A stretch of DNA of 64,000 nt, taken from Verrucosispora sp. WMMD573. GTDB lineage: Bacteria; Actinomycetota; Actinomycetes; Mycobacteriales; Micromonosporaceae. Where the stretch lies: NCBI RefSeq assembly GCF_027497175.1, contig NZ_CP114901.1, positions 5,766,001 to 5,830,000 of the forward strand, written 5' to 3'. Below, piece after piece: positions 24,384 to 33,736 of the stretch (position 1 is its first letter; the number at the start of each line of letters is the position of its first letter). The translations under genes were made by a program, and so were the position numbers. The notes below the pieces were generated by a model. That model had not been told where the DNA came from. It saw only the letters and a program-made list of their open reading frames with translations, and made no database searches.

Positions 24384-25415
24384 TCAGGACGGACGGCGGG
24401 CCGGGACGCAGCAGACCGTGGGACAGGTGTCCCACATCGGCAGTTCGCCCAGCCGACGGCGCGACTCGACCCCGTCGGGGTCGATCCGTTCCCGCACCAG
24501 TTCCCGCACCATGGTTACGTAACGCGGGTCGGTGCCGGGGGTACCGGCGCGGACGAAGTCCACCCCGAGCCGCTTGGCCGTGTCCAACGCCTCGGTGTCC
24601 AGGTCCCACACCACCTCAAGGTGGTCGGAGACGAAACCGATCGGGCTGACCACCACCCCGGTCACGCCCTGCTCGGCGAGCGCCTCCAGGTGGTCGTTGA
24701 TGTCCGGCTCCAGCCACGGCACGTGGGGCGGGCCGGACCGGCTCTGCCAGACCAGGTCGTACGGCAGGTCCGGGGCTGCCGCCGCGTGCACCAGCCGGGC
24801 CGTCTCGGCGAGTTGGGCGGTGTACCGGCCGCCGTGTGGGCCGGCGCTGTCGGCCGCCGAGATCGGCACCGAGTGTGCGGTGAACACGAGCCGGGTGCTG
24901 TCCCGGCGCGCCGGGTCGAGCTGGGACAGCGCGGAGCGCACCGCGTCGGCGTGCGGCTCGACGAAGCCGGGATGATCCCAGAACTGGCGCAGCTTCTCGA
25001 TCACCGGCGCGTCCGGACCGACCGCAGCCCGCGCGGCGGTGATGTCCTCCTGATACTGCCGGCACGAGGAGTACCCACCGAAGGCGCTGGTGACGAACGC
25101 CAACGCCCGTCGTACGCCGTCGTCACGCATCTGGGCCACCGTGTCGGCGAGCATCGGGTCCCAGTTCCGGTTGCCCCAGTACACCGGCAGGTCGAGCCCG
25201 TTGGCGGCGAAGTCGGCGCGGACCGCCGCCAACAGCTCCCGACACTGCTGGTTGATCGGGGAGACCCCGCCGAAGTGCTGGTAGTGCTCGGCGACCTCGG
25301 CCAGCCGCTCCGGCGGGACGCCTCGCCCCCGGGTCACGTTCTGCAGGAACGGCAGCACGTCGTCGGGCCCCTCCGGGCCGCCGAAGGACACCAGCACCAC
25401 CGCGTCGTACGCCAT
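24384..25415 (-). CDS. hemH: Coproporphyrin III ferrochelatase
   Basis: A 343-residue ferrochelatase. Signatures: YDAVVLVSFGGPEGPDDVLP, FGGVSPINQQCRELLAAV, TSAFGGYSSCRQYQEDI, catalytic region VFTAHSVPISAA with the conserved His, and SPIGFVSDHLEVVWDLD. The C-terminal cysteines (CPTVCC) together with Cys in YSSCRQY could hold the [2Fe-2S] cluster found in actinobacterial enzymes. In this phylum the enzyme inserts iron into coproporphyrin III (hence also cpfC), the penultimate step of haem synthesis. It follows fabG1-inhA in the classical mycobacterial gene order, 79 nt after the FabI stop. Confidence 0.95.
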   Translation of the reverse strand: MAYDAVVLVSFGGPEGPDDVLPFLQNVTRGRGVPPERLAEVAEHYQHFGGVSPINQQCRELLAAVRADFAANGLDLPVYWGNRNWDPMLADTVAQMRDDGVRRALAFVTSAFGGYSSCRQYQEDITAARAAVGPDAPVIEKLRQFWDHPGFVEPHADAVRSALSQLDPARRDSTRLVFTAHSVPISAADSAGPHGGRYTAQLAETARLVHAAAAPDLPYDLVWQSRSGPPHVPWLEPDINDHLEALAEQGVTGVVVSPIGFVSDHLEVVWDLDTEALDTAKRLGVDFVRAGTPGTDPRYVTMVRELVRERIDPDGVESRRRLGELPMWDTCPTVCCVPARRPS

Positions 25416-25494
25416 GGGTCCATTCTTGCCGGTGGCCTGCGGCGCCCCGGCAACGCCCCCGGGTCCCGGCCGTTAACAGCGCCCCGGTTACACC

Positions 25495-26262
25495 TCAGGC
25501 GCCGACCGCGTGGTACCCGCCATCGACGTGCACGATCTCGCCGGTGGTAGCCGGGAACCAGTCCGACAGCAGGGCGAGACAGGCCCGAGCGGCCGGTTCC
25601 TGGTCGGTGAGGTCCCAGCCCAGCGGGGCACGTCCGGCCCAGGCGTCCTCGAACTGCTCGAAGCCGGGGATTGACTTCGCGGCCATGGTGCGCAGCGGCC
25701 CGGCGGCCACCAGGTTGCTGCGGATGCCCTGCTTGCCCAGATGCAGGGCGAGATAGCGGGAGGCCGACTCCAGCCCGGCCTTGGCCACGCCCATCCAGTC
25801 GTACACCGGCCACGCCTGGCTGGCGTCGAAGGTCAGGCCGACCACCGAGCCGCCCGGCGACATCAGCGGCAGCGCCGCGACCGCCAGGGACTTGTAGGAG
25901 TACGTCGAGACGTGCAGCGCCGTCGACACGTCCTCCCAGGAGGCGTCGAGGAACCCGCCACCGAGGCAGCTCTGCGGGGCGAAACCGATCGAGTGGACCA
26001 GTCCGTCGAGGCCGTCGACGTGCTCGCGGACCTTGTCGGCCAGCCCGGCGAGGTGCTCGGGGTCGGTCACGTCCAGCTCGATCACGGGTGCCGGCTCGGG
26101 CAGCCGCTTGGCGATCCGCTCCACGAGTGACAGTCGGCCGTAGCCGGTGAGCACGACCTGGGCGCCGTTCTCCTGAGCGAGCTTGGCTACCGAGAAGGCG
26201 ATCGAGGCGTCGGTGATGACGCCGGTGACGAGCAGCCGCTTACCGGCCAGCAGTCCGGACAT
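25495..26262 (-). CDS. fabI: NADH-dependent enoyl-[ACP] reductase (InhA/FabI)
   Basis: A 255-residue short-chain reductase that saturates the enoyl chain in the last step of each type II fatty-acid elongation cycle. It tracks mycobacterial InhA closely: LLAGKRLLVTGVITDASIAF at the N-terminus, DGLVHSIGFAPQ, MSPGGSVVGLTFDASQAWPV, catalytic Tyr/Lys in YDWMGVAKAGLES, then SNLVAAGPLRTMAAKSIPG and LSDWFPATTGEIVHVDGG. ATG 26260-26262 is chosen by alignment with InhA, with GGAGG ten bases upstream; an ATG three codons earlier sits too close to that site. It lies 26 nt after fabG and is co-transcribed with it. Confidence 0.94.
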   Translation of the reverse strand: MSGLLAGKRLLVTGVITDASIAFSVAKLAQENGAQVVLTGYGRLSLVERIAKRLPEPAPVIELDVTDPEHLAGLADKVREHVDGLDGLVHSIGFAPQSCLGGGFLDASWEDVSTALHVSTYSYKSLAVAALPLMSPGGSVVGLTFDASQAWPVYDWMGVAKAGLESASRYLALHLGKQGIRSNLVAAGPLRTMAAKSIPGFEQFEDAWAGRAPLGWDLTDQEPAARACLALLSDWFPATTGEIVHVDGGYHAVGA

Positions 26263-26288
26263 TACGCTCATTCCTCCGTGCTCAGGAT

Positions 26289-27029
<741 letters not shown>

Positions 27030-27144
27030 CTAGGCGCTACCGCACGGTAATCACTAACCGCCGCACGTCATACCCGGGTACCACTGGATGGATCACTCCC
27101 TGGTCGCACGACGGAGCCGGCCACTCGAACTACCCTGCCGGGAT

Positions 27145-28428
27145 ATGGACCGCAGTACCGTCCGTGTCGCCCTGGCGGGGCTGCGCCGCACCGTGATGGG
27201 ACCGGACTATCCGGCGAGGCGCCCACCGCTGGACCGGCTGCGGCACCGGCCCCGCACAGCCGCCGTGCTGCGCACGATCGGGCTGCTGGTGCTGCTCGGG
27301 CTGGCCCTGATCACCGCGCAGTTCCTGCTGGACACCCGGCGCCTGCCCATCGCCACCGCGTGGGTCATCGCGCTGCTCACCGTCGCGCCGCTGCCCCTGC
27401 TGCCCACCCGACCACTGCTGGCCTGGCGGATCATGTTCATCGGGCAGCTCTTCGGCACCTTCAACCGGCGCACGACGGACGACGCCGTGGTGCTCGGACC
27501 CGCCACCTACGAGTTCTGGCCGTGGAACCCGACGCAGGTCCTGGTCATCGTCGTCGTGCTGATCACCGTGGCGGCACGGGTCGACCGGGCCGTGCTCGCC
27601 TGGACGGGACTGTTCAGCCTGCTGCCGGTCTGGATATTCGTGCCGCCCGGCAATCAGGTGGGCGTCACCCTGCTGTTCGTGGTGCTGCTGATCGTCGGCG
27701 ACCTGCTGCGGCACAACCTGCTCACCCGACGGGCGCTGGCCGAGCAGGCCGAGGTGAGCGAGTTGGAGAAGGCGAGGCGGGCGGTGCTGGAGGAGCGCAC
27801 CCGCATCGCGCGGGAGCTGCACGACGTGGTCGCGCACCACATGTCACTGATCGCGGTGCAGGCCGAAAGCGCGCCGTACCGACTCGCCGTGCCCGAACCG
27901 GCCCGGGCCGAATTCAGCTCCATCGCCGAGGCCGCCCGGGCGGCGCTTACCGACATGCGGCGGCTGCTGCACGTGCTGCGCAGCGAGTCGGAGGGCATTC
28001 GGACCGCCCCGCAGCCGACGCTTGCCGAACTACCCGCGCTGGTGGCCGCCGCGCGGCGGGCCGGCATGACCGTGGAACTGGACAGCGACGTCGCCGACGA
28101 GCCGCCAGCACCGGTCGGGCTGGCCACCTACCGGATCGTTCAGGAAGGGCTGGCCAACGCGGCCCGCCACGCGGCCGGCGCAGAGGTGCGCGTCACGGTC
28201 CGCGATCGCCCCGGTGCCCTGACGGTACGCATCCAGAACGCCGCCAGCGGGACCCCGGCCAGCCCGGACGCACGCGGTGGCGGACAGGGACTGGCCGGCA
28301 TGCGCGAGCGGGTCCTCGCCCTCGGCGGCAGCTTCACCGCCTGCCCCACCGCCGACGGCGGCTACGCGATCGACGCGCTGCTGCCGGCCGGCCCGCCGCC
28401 ATCCGACGAGCCGAAGGACCCAACATGA
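27145..28428 (+). CDS. NarL-type sensor histidine kinase
   Basis: A 427-residue membrane kinase. The N-terminal half has about five to six membrane helices (LLVLLGLALITAQFLL, ATAWVIALLTVAPLPLL, VLVIVVVLITVAARV, GVTLLFVVLLIVGDLL) with little outside the membrane, then the HisKA_3 dimerisation helix with His 226 in IARELHDVVAHHMSLIAVQA, and the ATPase domain (N box TYRIVQEGLANAARHA, G box GGGQGLAGMRERVLALGGSF). The signal may be a membrane or intramembrane stimulus. Its stop overlaps the regulator's start as ATGA. ATG 27145 is preferred; longer upstream starts add an unlikely basic tail. Confidence 0.92.
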   Translation: MDRSTVRVALAGLRRTVMGPDYPARRPPLDRLRHRPRTAAVLRTIGLLVLLGLALITAQFLLDTRRLPIATAWVIALLTVAPLPLLPTRPLLAWRIMFIGQLFGTFNRRTTDDAVVLGPATYEFWPWNPTQVLVIVVVLITVAARVDRAVLAWTGLFSLLPVWIFVPPGNQVGVTLLFVVLLIVGDLLRHNLLTRRALAEQAEVSELEKARRAVLEERTRIARELHDVVAHHMSLIAVQAESAPYRLAVPEPARAEFSSIAEAARAALTDMRRLLHVLRSESEGIRTAPQPTLAELPALVAAARRAGMTVELDSDVADEPPAPVGLATYRIVQEGLANAARHAAGAEVRVTVRDRPGALTVRIQNAASGTPASPDARGGGQGLAGMRERVLALGGSFTACPTADGGYAIDALLPAGPPPSDEPKDPT

Positions 28429-29090
28429 CGATCCGGGTGCTGATCGCCGACGACCAGGCGATGGTTCGGCAGGGCTTCGGCGCCCTGCTGGCCGCCCAGC
28501 CGGACCTGCTGGTGGTCGGCGACGCCGCCGACGGTGCTCAGGCGGTCGCGCAGGCCCGCCGACTCGACCCCGACGTGGTGCTGATGGACGTGCGGATGCC
28601 GGTGCTCGACGGCCTCGCCGCGACCCGCAAACTCCTCGGCGACCGGCCGAGCGACAGGCCACGTGTGCTCATCCTCACCACCTTCGACCTGGACGACTAC
28701 GTCTACGAGGCGCTGCGCGCCGGAGCCAGCGGCTTCCTGCTCAAGGACGCCCCCGCCGCCGATCTGATCCACGCGGTACGCGTCGTCGCCGGCGGCGACG
28801 CGCTGCTCGCCCCGACGGTCACCCGCCGCCTGATCGCCGAATTCGCGGCCCGGCCACACCGGCGGCGGCCCCGACCCACAGCCCTCGCCGCGCTCACCCC
28901 ACGCGAGACCGAGGTGCTGCGGCTGATCGCCCAGGGGCGCTCCAACACCGAGATCGCCGCCGAACTGGTCGTCGCGGAGCAGACCGTCAAGACCCACGTC
29001 GGCCGGATCCTGGCCAAGCTCCAGTTGCGCGACCGCGCCCAGGCCGTCGTGCTCGCGTACGAGACCGGACTGGTCGCCGCCGGGGAGTAG
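28425..29090 (+). CDS. NarL/FixJ-family response regulator
   Basis: A 221-residue two-domain regulator: a receiver with IRVLIADDQAMVRQGFGAL, phospho-acceptor Asp 55 in VVLMDVRMPV and Lys in GFLLKDAPAADL, and a C-terminal LuxR-type HTH (LTPRETEVLRLIAQGRSNTE, then TVKTHVGRILAKLQLRDRAQ). Coupled by ATGA to the kinase gene and certainly its partner. Targets are unknown; the two downstream genes, the secreted hydrolase and acyltransferase, are candidates by position only. Confidence 0.95.
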   Translation: MTIRVLIADDQAMVRQGFGALLAAQPDLLVVGDAADGAQAVAQARRLDPDVVLMDVRMPVLDGLAATRKLLGDRPSDRPRVLILTTFDLDDYVYEALRAGASGFLLKDAPAADLIHAVRVVAGGDALLAPTVTRRLIAEFAARPHRRRPRPTALAALTPRETEVLRLIAQGRSNTEIAAELVVAEQTVKTHVGRILAKLQLRDRAQAVVLAYETGLVAAGE

Positions 29091-29184
29091 CTCCAGCGTG
29101 GTAGCCACGAACGGCTCCCCGGGTTGACGACCGGCACCACCCCGCCGACACATCCTGCCCTCCACGACCAGGTGGAGGGAGCAC

Positions 29185-30090
29185 GTGATGGTGGGTGGCA
29201 AGTTGTTACGGCTGGGCCTCGCGGCGGTGCTGGCGAGCGGGCTGGTACGGCAACCGGCGGGGCCGCCCGACGCCGCCCCGGCCGGCTTCGTCGAGGCGTA
29301 CCCGTCGACTGCCGCCGCGATGCAGGCCGCCGGAGCGCCGTACGCCCGCTGGGCCGCGCAGGGTCGGCAGTTCCTGGCCTTCGACCCGCACGGCGACGGC
29401 CGGGCCGTCGAGGTCCTCGGTGACCTCGCCAGTGCCGATCGGGTCGTGGTGCTGGTGCCGGGCGTCGGTGCCCGGCTTGCCGACTTCGACCGCGGGCTGG
29501 GCGGAGTGCCCTGGCGCGCCCCGGCGCAGCAGGCCCGAGACCTGCGTGCCGCCTTGCACGCCGCCGATCCGCACGCCAGGGTGGCCGTCCTGGCCTGGCT
29601 CGGCTACGACCCGCCCGACGGCGTCGCCACCGCAGCCACCCCGGTTGCCGCCCGCCGGGGTGCCGACCAGCTCGGTGACCACCTGCGCACACTGGCCGGG
29701 CAGCTACCGGCCACTCGCATCACCCTGGTGGGTCACAGCTACGGCGGGCTTGTCGTCGGGCTGGCCGCCATGGACGCCCCGCCGCAGGTCACCGACCTGG
29801 TCACCCTCGGCGGTGTGGGTGTCGGCGCGGAGCATGCCGACCAATTCGGCCCGGTCCGCGTCTGGGCGGCCGAGGCACCGGACGACTGGATCCGGCGGGT
29901 GCCCCAGCTCCGCCTGCCCGGGTTGGGACACGGGATCCGGCCGGCCGACCCGTCCTTCGGTGCACGGCCGCTGCCGGCCGCCTCGACCGGCCACGACGGT
30001 TACCTGCTGCCCGGCGGGCCGACCCTGGCGGCAGTCGCCGAGGTGGTGCTGTGTGGTGCGACAGGCACAGCGGCGGGAGCGACCCGATGA
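29185..30090 (+). CDS. Secreted alpha/beta hydrolase (DUF1023-type)
   Basis: A 301-residue protein with an N-terminal signal-like segment (LLRLGLAAVLASGLV) and a DUF1023 (PF06259) hydrolase domain: VVVLVPGVGARLADFDRGLG, VAVLAWLGYDPPDG, nucleophile elbow GHSYGGLVVGLAA, and a late Asp/His pair (WAAEAPDDWI, LPGLGHGI). Members are actinobacterial esterases of unknown substrate. GTG 29185 lies six bases after GGAGGG; ATG 29188 is the alternative. Its stop overlaps the acyltransferase start as ATGA, so the pair is one operon, possibly adding and removing an acyl group on an extracellular molecule. Confidence 0.85.
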   Translation: MMVGGKLLRLGLAAVLASGLVRQPAGPPDAAPAGFVEAYPSTAAAMQAAGAPYARWAAQGRQFLAFDPHGDGRAVEVLGDLASADRVVVLVPGVGARLADFDRGLGGVPWRAPAQQARDLRAALHAADPHARVAVLAWLGYDPPDGVATAATPVAARRGADQLGDHLRTLAGQLPATRITLVGHSYGGLVVGLAAMDAPPQVTDLVTLGGVGVGAEHADQFGPVRVWAAEAPDDWIRRVPQLRLPGLGHGIRPADPSFGARPLPAASTGHDGYLLPGGPTLAAVAEVVLCGATGTAAGATR

Positions 30091-31214
30091 GAGGCCGGCG
30101 CACCGCCCGCCGACCGGCTCGGGACCCCCTCGTCGACGGGCTGCGCGCATTCGCCGTCGCCGGAGTGGTGCTCGGTCACTGGCTCGTCACCGGCCTGGTA
30201 CTCGACGCGGAAGGCGCGCTGAACCTGGCCAGCCCGCTCACCACGATGCCGACCCTGGCCCCGGTCAGCTGGGTGTTGCAGACCCTCGGGCTGTTCTTCT
30301 TCGCCGCCGGTCACGCCTCCGCCCGGTCGGCTGACCGGCATTCCGGATCCGCCTGGGTGACACACCGGCTGCGGCGGCTGCTCCTGCCCGCGATCGCCCT
30401 GCTCGGCACCGGGTCAGCCGTACTGCTGGCCGCTGCCGTCGCCGGCGTCCCCGACGGCACCCTGTCGGTGGCGCTGACCCTGGCGATCAGCCCTCTCTGG
30501 TTCCTGGCCCCCCTGCTCGCCCTGGTGGTCCTCACCGGCCCGCTGCGCGCCGCCGTACACCGCTGGGGCACGCCGCGCTGCGCGGTCACCGCGGCGGCCG
30601 TGGTGGCCAGCGCCGACCTGGCCGTGCGGCTGCTCCCGGCCGGCACCTGGCTGCCACCGGTGACGGTGCTGGCAGCCTGGGCCGTGCCGTACCTGCTGGG
30701 ACTGGCCCACGCGGACGGCCGACTGAGCCGACGGCGTGACGCCCGCTGGCTGGCTGCCGCCGGGGCGGTCGGACTGGCCGCCGTACTCGCCCTCGGCTAT
30801 CCGGTCAGCGCGGTCGGGATCCCCGGCGAGGGCCGATCCAATCTCGATCCGCCATCATTGCTCGTGGTGGCGCTCGCGGTGACCCAGACAGGTCTCGGCC
30901 TGTTGGCCCGGCCGACACTGGTGCGACTGCTGTCCCGGCCGCTGCCTCGCAGGCTGGCCAGCGGGATCAACCGGCATGCGGTACGCATCTACCTCTGGCA
31001 CCAGCCGGTGCTGGTCGCGGTGGTGGTGCTCGCCGCACACGGCGGGACCGCCCTGTCGGGGCTGCACACCGCGCCGGACGATCCGAGCTGGTTGCTGGCC
31101 CGGATCGGTTGGCTGCCGGTGCTCACCGCCTTGCTGGTGCTGCTCGTCCGGCGCGGCGAGCCCCGGCCGACGACGGCACCGGTCAGCGGCGGCCGGGCCG
31201 CCGTCGACCGATGA
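30087..31214 (+). CDS. Acyltransferase-3 family membrane protein
   Basis: A 375-residue integral membrane O-acyltransferase (PF01757). The N-terminal motif DPLVDGLRAFAVAGVVLGHW has the conserved R and H of the family, followed by about ten helices such as LGLFFFAAGHASARSADRHS, TVLAAWAVPYLLGLAHADG and, at the end, IYLWHQPVLVAVVVLAAH, another conserved feature. These transfer acyl groups to extracytoplasmic sugars, peptides or lipids. Translationally coupled to the hydrolase gene upstream. The target is unknown. Confidence 0.85.
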   Translation: MRGRRTARRPARDPLVDGLRAFAVAGVVLGHWLVTGLVLDAEGALNLASPLTTMPTLAPVSWVLQTLGLFFFAAGHASARSADRHSGSAWVTHRLRRLLLPAIALLGTGSAVLLAAAVAGVPDGTLSVALTLAISPLWFLAPLLALVVLTGPLRAAVHRWGTPRCAVTAAAVVASADLAVRLLPAGTWLPPVTVLAAWAVPYLLGLAHADGRLSRRRDARWLAAAGAVGLAAVLALGYPVSAVGIPGEGRSNLDPPSLLVVALAVTQTGLGLLARPTLVRLLSRPLPRRLASGINRHAVRIYLWHQPVLVAVVVLAAHGGTALSGLHTAPDDPSWLLARIGWLPVLTALLVLLVRRGEPRPTTAPVSGGRAAVDR

Positions 31215-31329
31215 ACGGGCGCGTTCCCGTCGGCCGGTCAGCCGAGTGGGCCGGGCGCAAACCCGGGTGTAACATGATCCGCGTTTGTGGGTCGCTCGGC
31301 GGCCCGCGTCGCCCCGGAATCCGACCGCA

Positions 31330-31362
31330 GGAGGTGATCGCTGTGCGAGATAGCGATCCTCC
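31330..31362 (+). promoter_or_regulatory. Hairpin sequestering a Shine-Dalgarno and start codon
   Basis: GGAGG-T-GATCGCT (31330-31342) pairs with AGCGATC-CTCC (31352-31362): 12-bp stem with one bulged T and a 9-nt loop GTGCGAGAT. The GGAGG is the ribosome-binding site and the loop starts with the GTG of the 17-codon ORF, so folding should block that ORF's translation. Confidence 0.65.
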
Positions 31363-31396
31363 CAGTCGTGGCCGGGCCGACCGCCAGCCACGCTGA
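31343..31396 (+). CDS. Putative 17-residue leader peptide
   Basis: Translates as MRDSDPPSRGRADRQPR, six bases... the start is GTG in the loop of the hairpin and AGGAGGTGAT lies eight bases upstream. The peptide is Arg/Asp/Pro-rich and has no hydrophobic segment, so it is probably a regulatory leader and not a functional protein. Whether it controls the downstream 28-residue membrane peptide is inference. Confidence 0.4.
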   Translation: MRDSDPPSRGRADRQPR

Positions 31397-31586
31397 GCCC
31401 CGCTCCGCCTGAGCTGGCCCGCTCCCCGGGGTATCCGTCCCGCCGCCCCGCTTCCCTAATCGCGGCGTCCGATCGGATGGGTACTGCCGGAAAGCAGCCC
31501 GGTCACGACTTCGCGTGTGCGCGTCCCGATCCACCCCTCTCGCGGTCCGCCCTGCCCGGGCCGCCAGTCGCCACGTCGGAGCTGTC

Positions 31587-31673
31587 ATGAGCCGCTACGT
31601 CGCCCCGCTGGGCTTCACCCTCGCCGCCGTCTGGGTAGCCGTCCTCTTCTTCCTGGCCAGCGCCACCCACTGA
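31587..31673 (+). CDS. 28-residue single-pass membrane peptide
   Basis: ATG 31587 has GGAG five bases upstream. The product, MSRYVAPLGFTLAAVWVA followed by VLFFLASATH, has one membrane helix of about 20 residues and almost no soluble part, like subunit-type small membrane proteins such as the CydX class. No partner gene is adjacent. Followed directly by a long palindrome, so it ends its own transcription unit. The family is not recognised. Confidence 0.6.
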   Translation: MSRYVAPLGFTLAAVWVAVLFFLASATH

Positions 31674-31690
31674 CCCACCGCCACCCCTTG

Positions 31691-31764
31691 TCTTCGTCGA
31701 CGATCATGAGGTTAGCGGGCGGTTTGATCTCCAAATCAGCCGCTAACCTCATGATCAACGAAGA
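31691..31764. repeat. Long intergenic palindrome, GATCATGAGGTTAGCGG family (copy 2)
   Basis: TCTTCGTcGAcGATCATGAGG (starting 31691) pairs with the arm ending at 31764; the core GATCATGAGGTTAGCGG is exact on both sides with a two-base insertion in the left arm. It lies in the convergent gap between the membrane peptide and the VWA gene. Same family as 4960-5020, so probably a bidirectional terminator. Confidence 0.85.
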
Positions 31765-31793
31765 CATTCGGGCCGGGGGCGTGGGGCGGAGGG

Positions 31794-32744
31794 TCAGATC
31801 ATGCGGGAGGACCAGAGGAGGCTGAACGCACCGGCGCAGAGGGCCAGCAGCAACGCGATGCCGGCGTACCATTGGGTGATCTCTCTCGGTTCGGTGCGGA
31901 AGCCGATCGAGCTGCCCATGTCCTGGTAGACCTGCTTCAGCTCGTTGACGGTGGCCGCCTCGTAGAAGAACCCCTCGGTGGTCTCGGCCAACTCGGCCAG
32001 GGCGAGCCGGTCAACCGGCACCCGCTGCAACTGACCGCCGATGTCGACGTGCCCCGAGTCGGTGCCGAAGGCGATGGTGGAGACCGGCACGTTCGCCGCC
32101 TGCGCCGCGGCGGCCGCCTCCTCCACCGACCGCCCGGCGGTACGGAAGCCGTCGGAGAGCAGCACGATCCGGGCCGGCGGGATACCGGCCGCCCCGTCGG
32201 CCGGCACCGACCGGATCGCCTCCAGGCAGGTGAAGACCGCCTCGCCGGTGGCCGTCGCCTCCGCCAGCACCAGCCCGTCGATGGCAGTGGTCACCGCCGG
32301 ACGGTCCTTGGTCGGCGGCACCAGCACGTTCGCCGACTTGGCGAACGAGACCAGCCCCAGGTTGTACGTCTCCGGCAGCTCCGCCACGAACTGCATGGCC
32401 GCCTCCTGGGCCGCCTCCAGCCGATTCGGTGGCACGTCGTCGGCCTGCATGGACAACGACACGTCGATGGCCAGCATGATGGTGGCCCGTTCCAACGGCT
32501 CCCGGGTGTCGACCGCGGGCCGGGCCAGCGCACCGGCCAGCACCAGCAGGGCCAGCAGGAACGCGGTGGCCGGCAGGTGCCGACGCCAGCCGAGCCCCTT
32601 CGGCGCCACGGTACGCAGCAGGTCCACATTGGTGAACCGCAGCGCGTAGTCGCGCCGGCGCAGCTGCCGCCAGACGTACAACGCGGCGAGGGCGAGCACC
32701 GGCAGCACGGCCAGCAGCCACCAGGGTTGCAGCAGTCGAATCAT
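31794..32744 (-). CDS. VWA-domain membrane protein (BatA-like)
   Basis: A 316-residue protein: N-terminal aerotolerance-type membrane segment (PWWLLAVLPVLALAALYVW), second helix (FLLALLVLAGALARPA), a von Willebrand A domain with MIDAS DVSLSMQADD, and a C-terminal helix (GIALLLALCAGAFSLLWS). Third gene of MoxR-DUF58-VWA, with its ATG overlapping the DUF58 stop as ATGA. Such sets are thought to act as metal-ion-dependent chaperone systems. Substrate protein unknown. Confidence 0.9.
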   Translation of the reverse strand: MIRLLQPWWLLAVLPVLALAALYVWRQLRRRDYALRFTNVDLLRTVAPKGLGWRRHLPATAFLLALLVLAGALARPAVDTREPLERATIMLAIDVSLSMQADDVPPNRLEAAQEAAMQFVAELPETYNLGLVSFAKSANVLVPPTKDRPAVTTAIDGLVLAEATATGEAVFTCLEAIRSVPADGAAGIPPARIVLLSDGFRTAGRSVEEAAAAAQAANVPVSTIAFGTDSGHVDIGGQLQRVPVDRLALAELAETTEGFFYEAATVNELKQVYQDMGSSIGFRTEPREITQWYAGIALLLALCAGAFSLLWSSRMI

Positions 32745-33736
32745 CGTGTCGTCCCTCGGGTGCGGGCGTGCCGCTGGGCGGCCACGAAGCGCACCATGTC
32801 CAGCAGCCAGTCTCGATCGGTACGCAGACGCAGGTGGGCGGCGCCGGCGGCGCGCAACGCGGCGGAGATCTCGGCCCGCTGGGCCGCGGCGGCTGCCGCG
32901 TAGCGGTGCCGCAGGCTCGGGTCGGCGGTCTGCACCTCGTGCAGTTCGCCGGTCTCGGGATCGATCACCGGGAGCACCCCGACGTCGGGTAGTTCCAGCT
33001 CCCGCGGATCGACCACCTCGATGGCGAGCAGGTCCTGTCGTACCCGCAGCTTGCGCAGCGGACGCGCCCACTGGGCCGGCGGGGCGAGGAAGTCGGAGAT
33101 GACCACCGCGACACCGCGCCGCCGGGGTGGCCGGTTGAGCATGTCGATGAGCGCGCCGAGGTCACCGCGGCCGGGCCGGATCTCGGTGCCGGCGATGGCC
33201 CGCAGCATGCCCTGGGCCTCCTTGCGTCCGGACCGGGCTGGCAACCGGGCCAGCCGCCCCGGGCCGGCCGGGGGCGGCTGCCGCCGACCACGGCGGGGCG
33301 CCGGCACATCGCCGCCGCTGCCGACGACCGCACCGATCCGGTTGCCGCCCCGCACGGTCAGGTGCGTGATGGCCGCGGCTGCCGCGATCACCACGTCCCG
33401 CTTGAGCCACCGGCCGGTGCCGAAGTCCAGGCTCGCCGACAGGTCCACCGCCAGCCACGTCTCCAGCTCACGGTCGGCCACGGTACGCCGCACGTGCGGG
33501 GTGGTGGTGCGGGCGGTCACCGGCCAGTCCATCCGGCGCACGTCGTCGCCGGGGCGGTACTCGCGCGACTCGCCGGCCTCGCTGCCCGGCCCGGGTAGCA
33601 GGCCCGCGTAGTCGCCCTGGAGCAGGCCGTCGAGTTTGCGGGTCACCAGCAGTTGCAGGCGGGACAGAACGGCACCGGAACGGTTGGTGGCCGCCAGCGG
33701 GTCCGGCTCACCGGGTCGAGGGGTGGTCGAGGTCAC
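32741..33736 (-). CDS. DUF58 protein (MoxR/VWA partner)
   Basis: A 331-residue DUF58 protein: SRLQLLVTRKLDGLLQGDYA, YRPGDDVRRMDWPVTARTT (the family's hallmark R-Y-x-P-GDD-R-x-DW motif), LAVDLSASLDFGTG with a degenerate MIDAS, and VVISDFLAPPAQWARPLRKL. The GTG at 33734-33736 overlaps the MoxR stop (GTGA) and its TGA overlaps the VWA start, so the three are translated together. Function as an adapter between the MoxR ATPase and its client is inferred from the family. Confidence 0.92.
   Translation of the reverse strand: MTSTTPRPGEPDPLAATNRSGAVLSRLQLLVTRKLDGLLQGDYAGLLPGPGSEAGESREYRPGDDVRRMDWPVTARTTTPHVRRTVADRELETWLAVDLSASLDFGTGRWLKRDVVIAAAAAITHLTVRGGNRIGAVVGSGGDVPAPRRGRRQPPPAGPGRLARLPARSGRKEAQGMLRAIAGTEIRPGRGDLGALIDMLNRPPRRRGVAVVISDFLAPPAQWARPLRKLRVRQDLLAIEVVDPRELELPDVGVLPVIDPETGELHEVQTADPSLRHRYAAAAAAQRAEISAALRAAGAAHLRLRTDRDWLLDMVRFVAAQRHARTRGTTR

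Larger units (their letters stand above)
31215..31586. other. 372-bp leader region with short ORF and hairpin
   Basis: No full gene. It holds a 17-codon ORF (31343-31396) preceded by a near-perfect Shine-Dalgarno that is itself buried in a strong hairpin (31330-31362), followed by about 190 nt with no ORF before the 28-residue membrane peptide. Sequence organisation suggests a regulated 5' leader. No riboswitch class was recognised. Confidence 0.5.
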
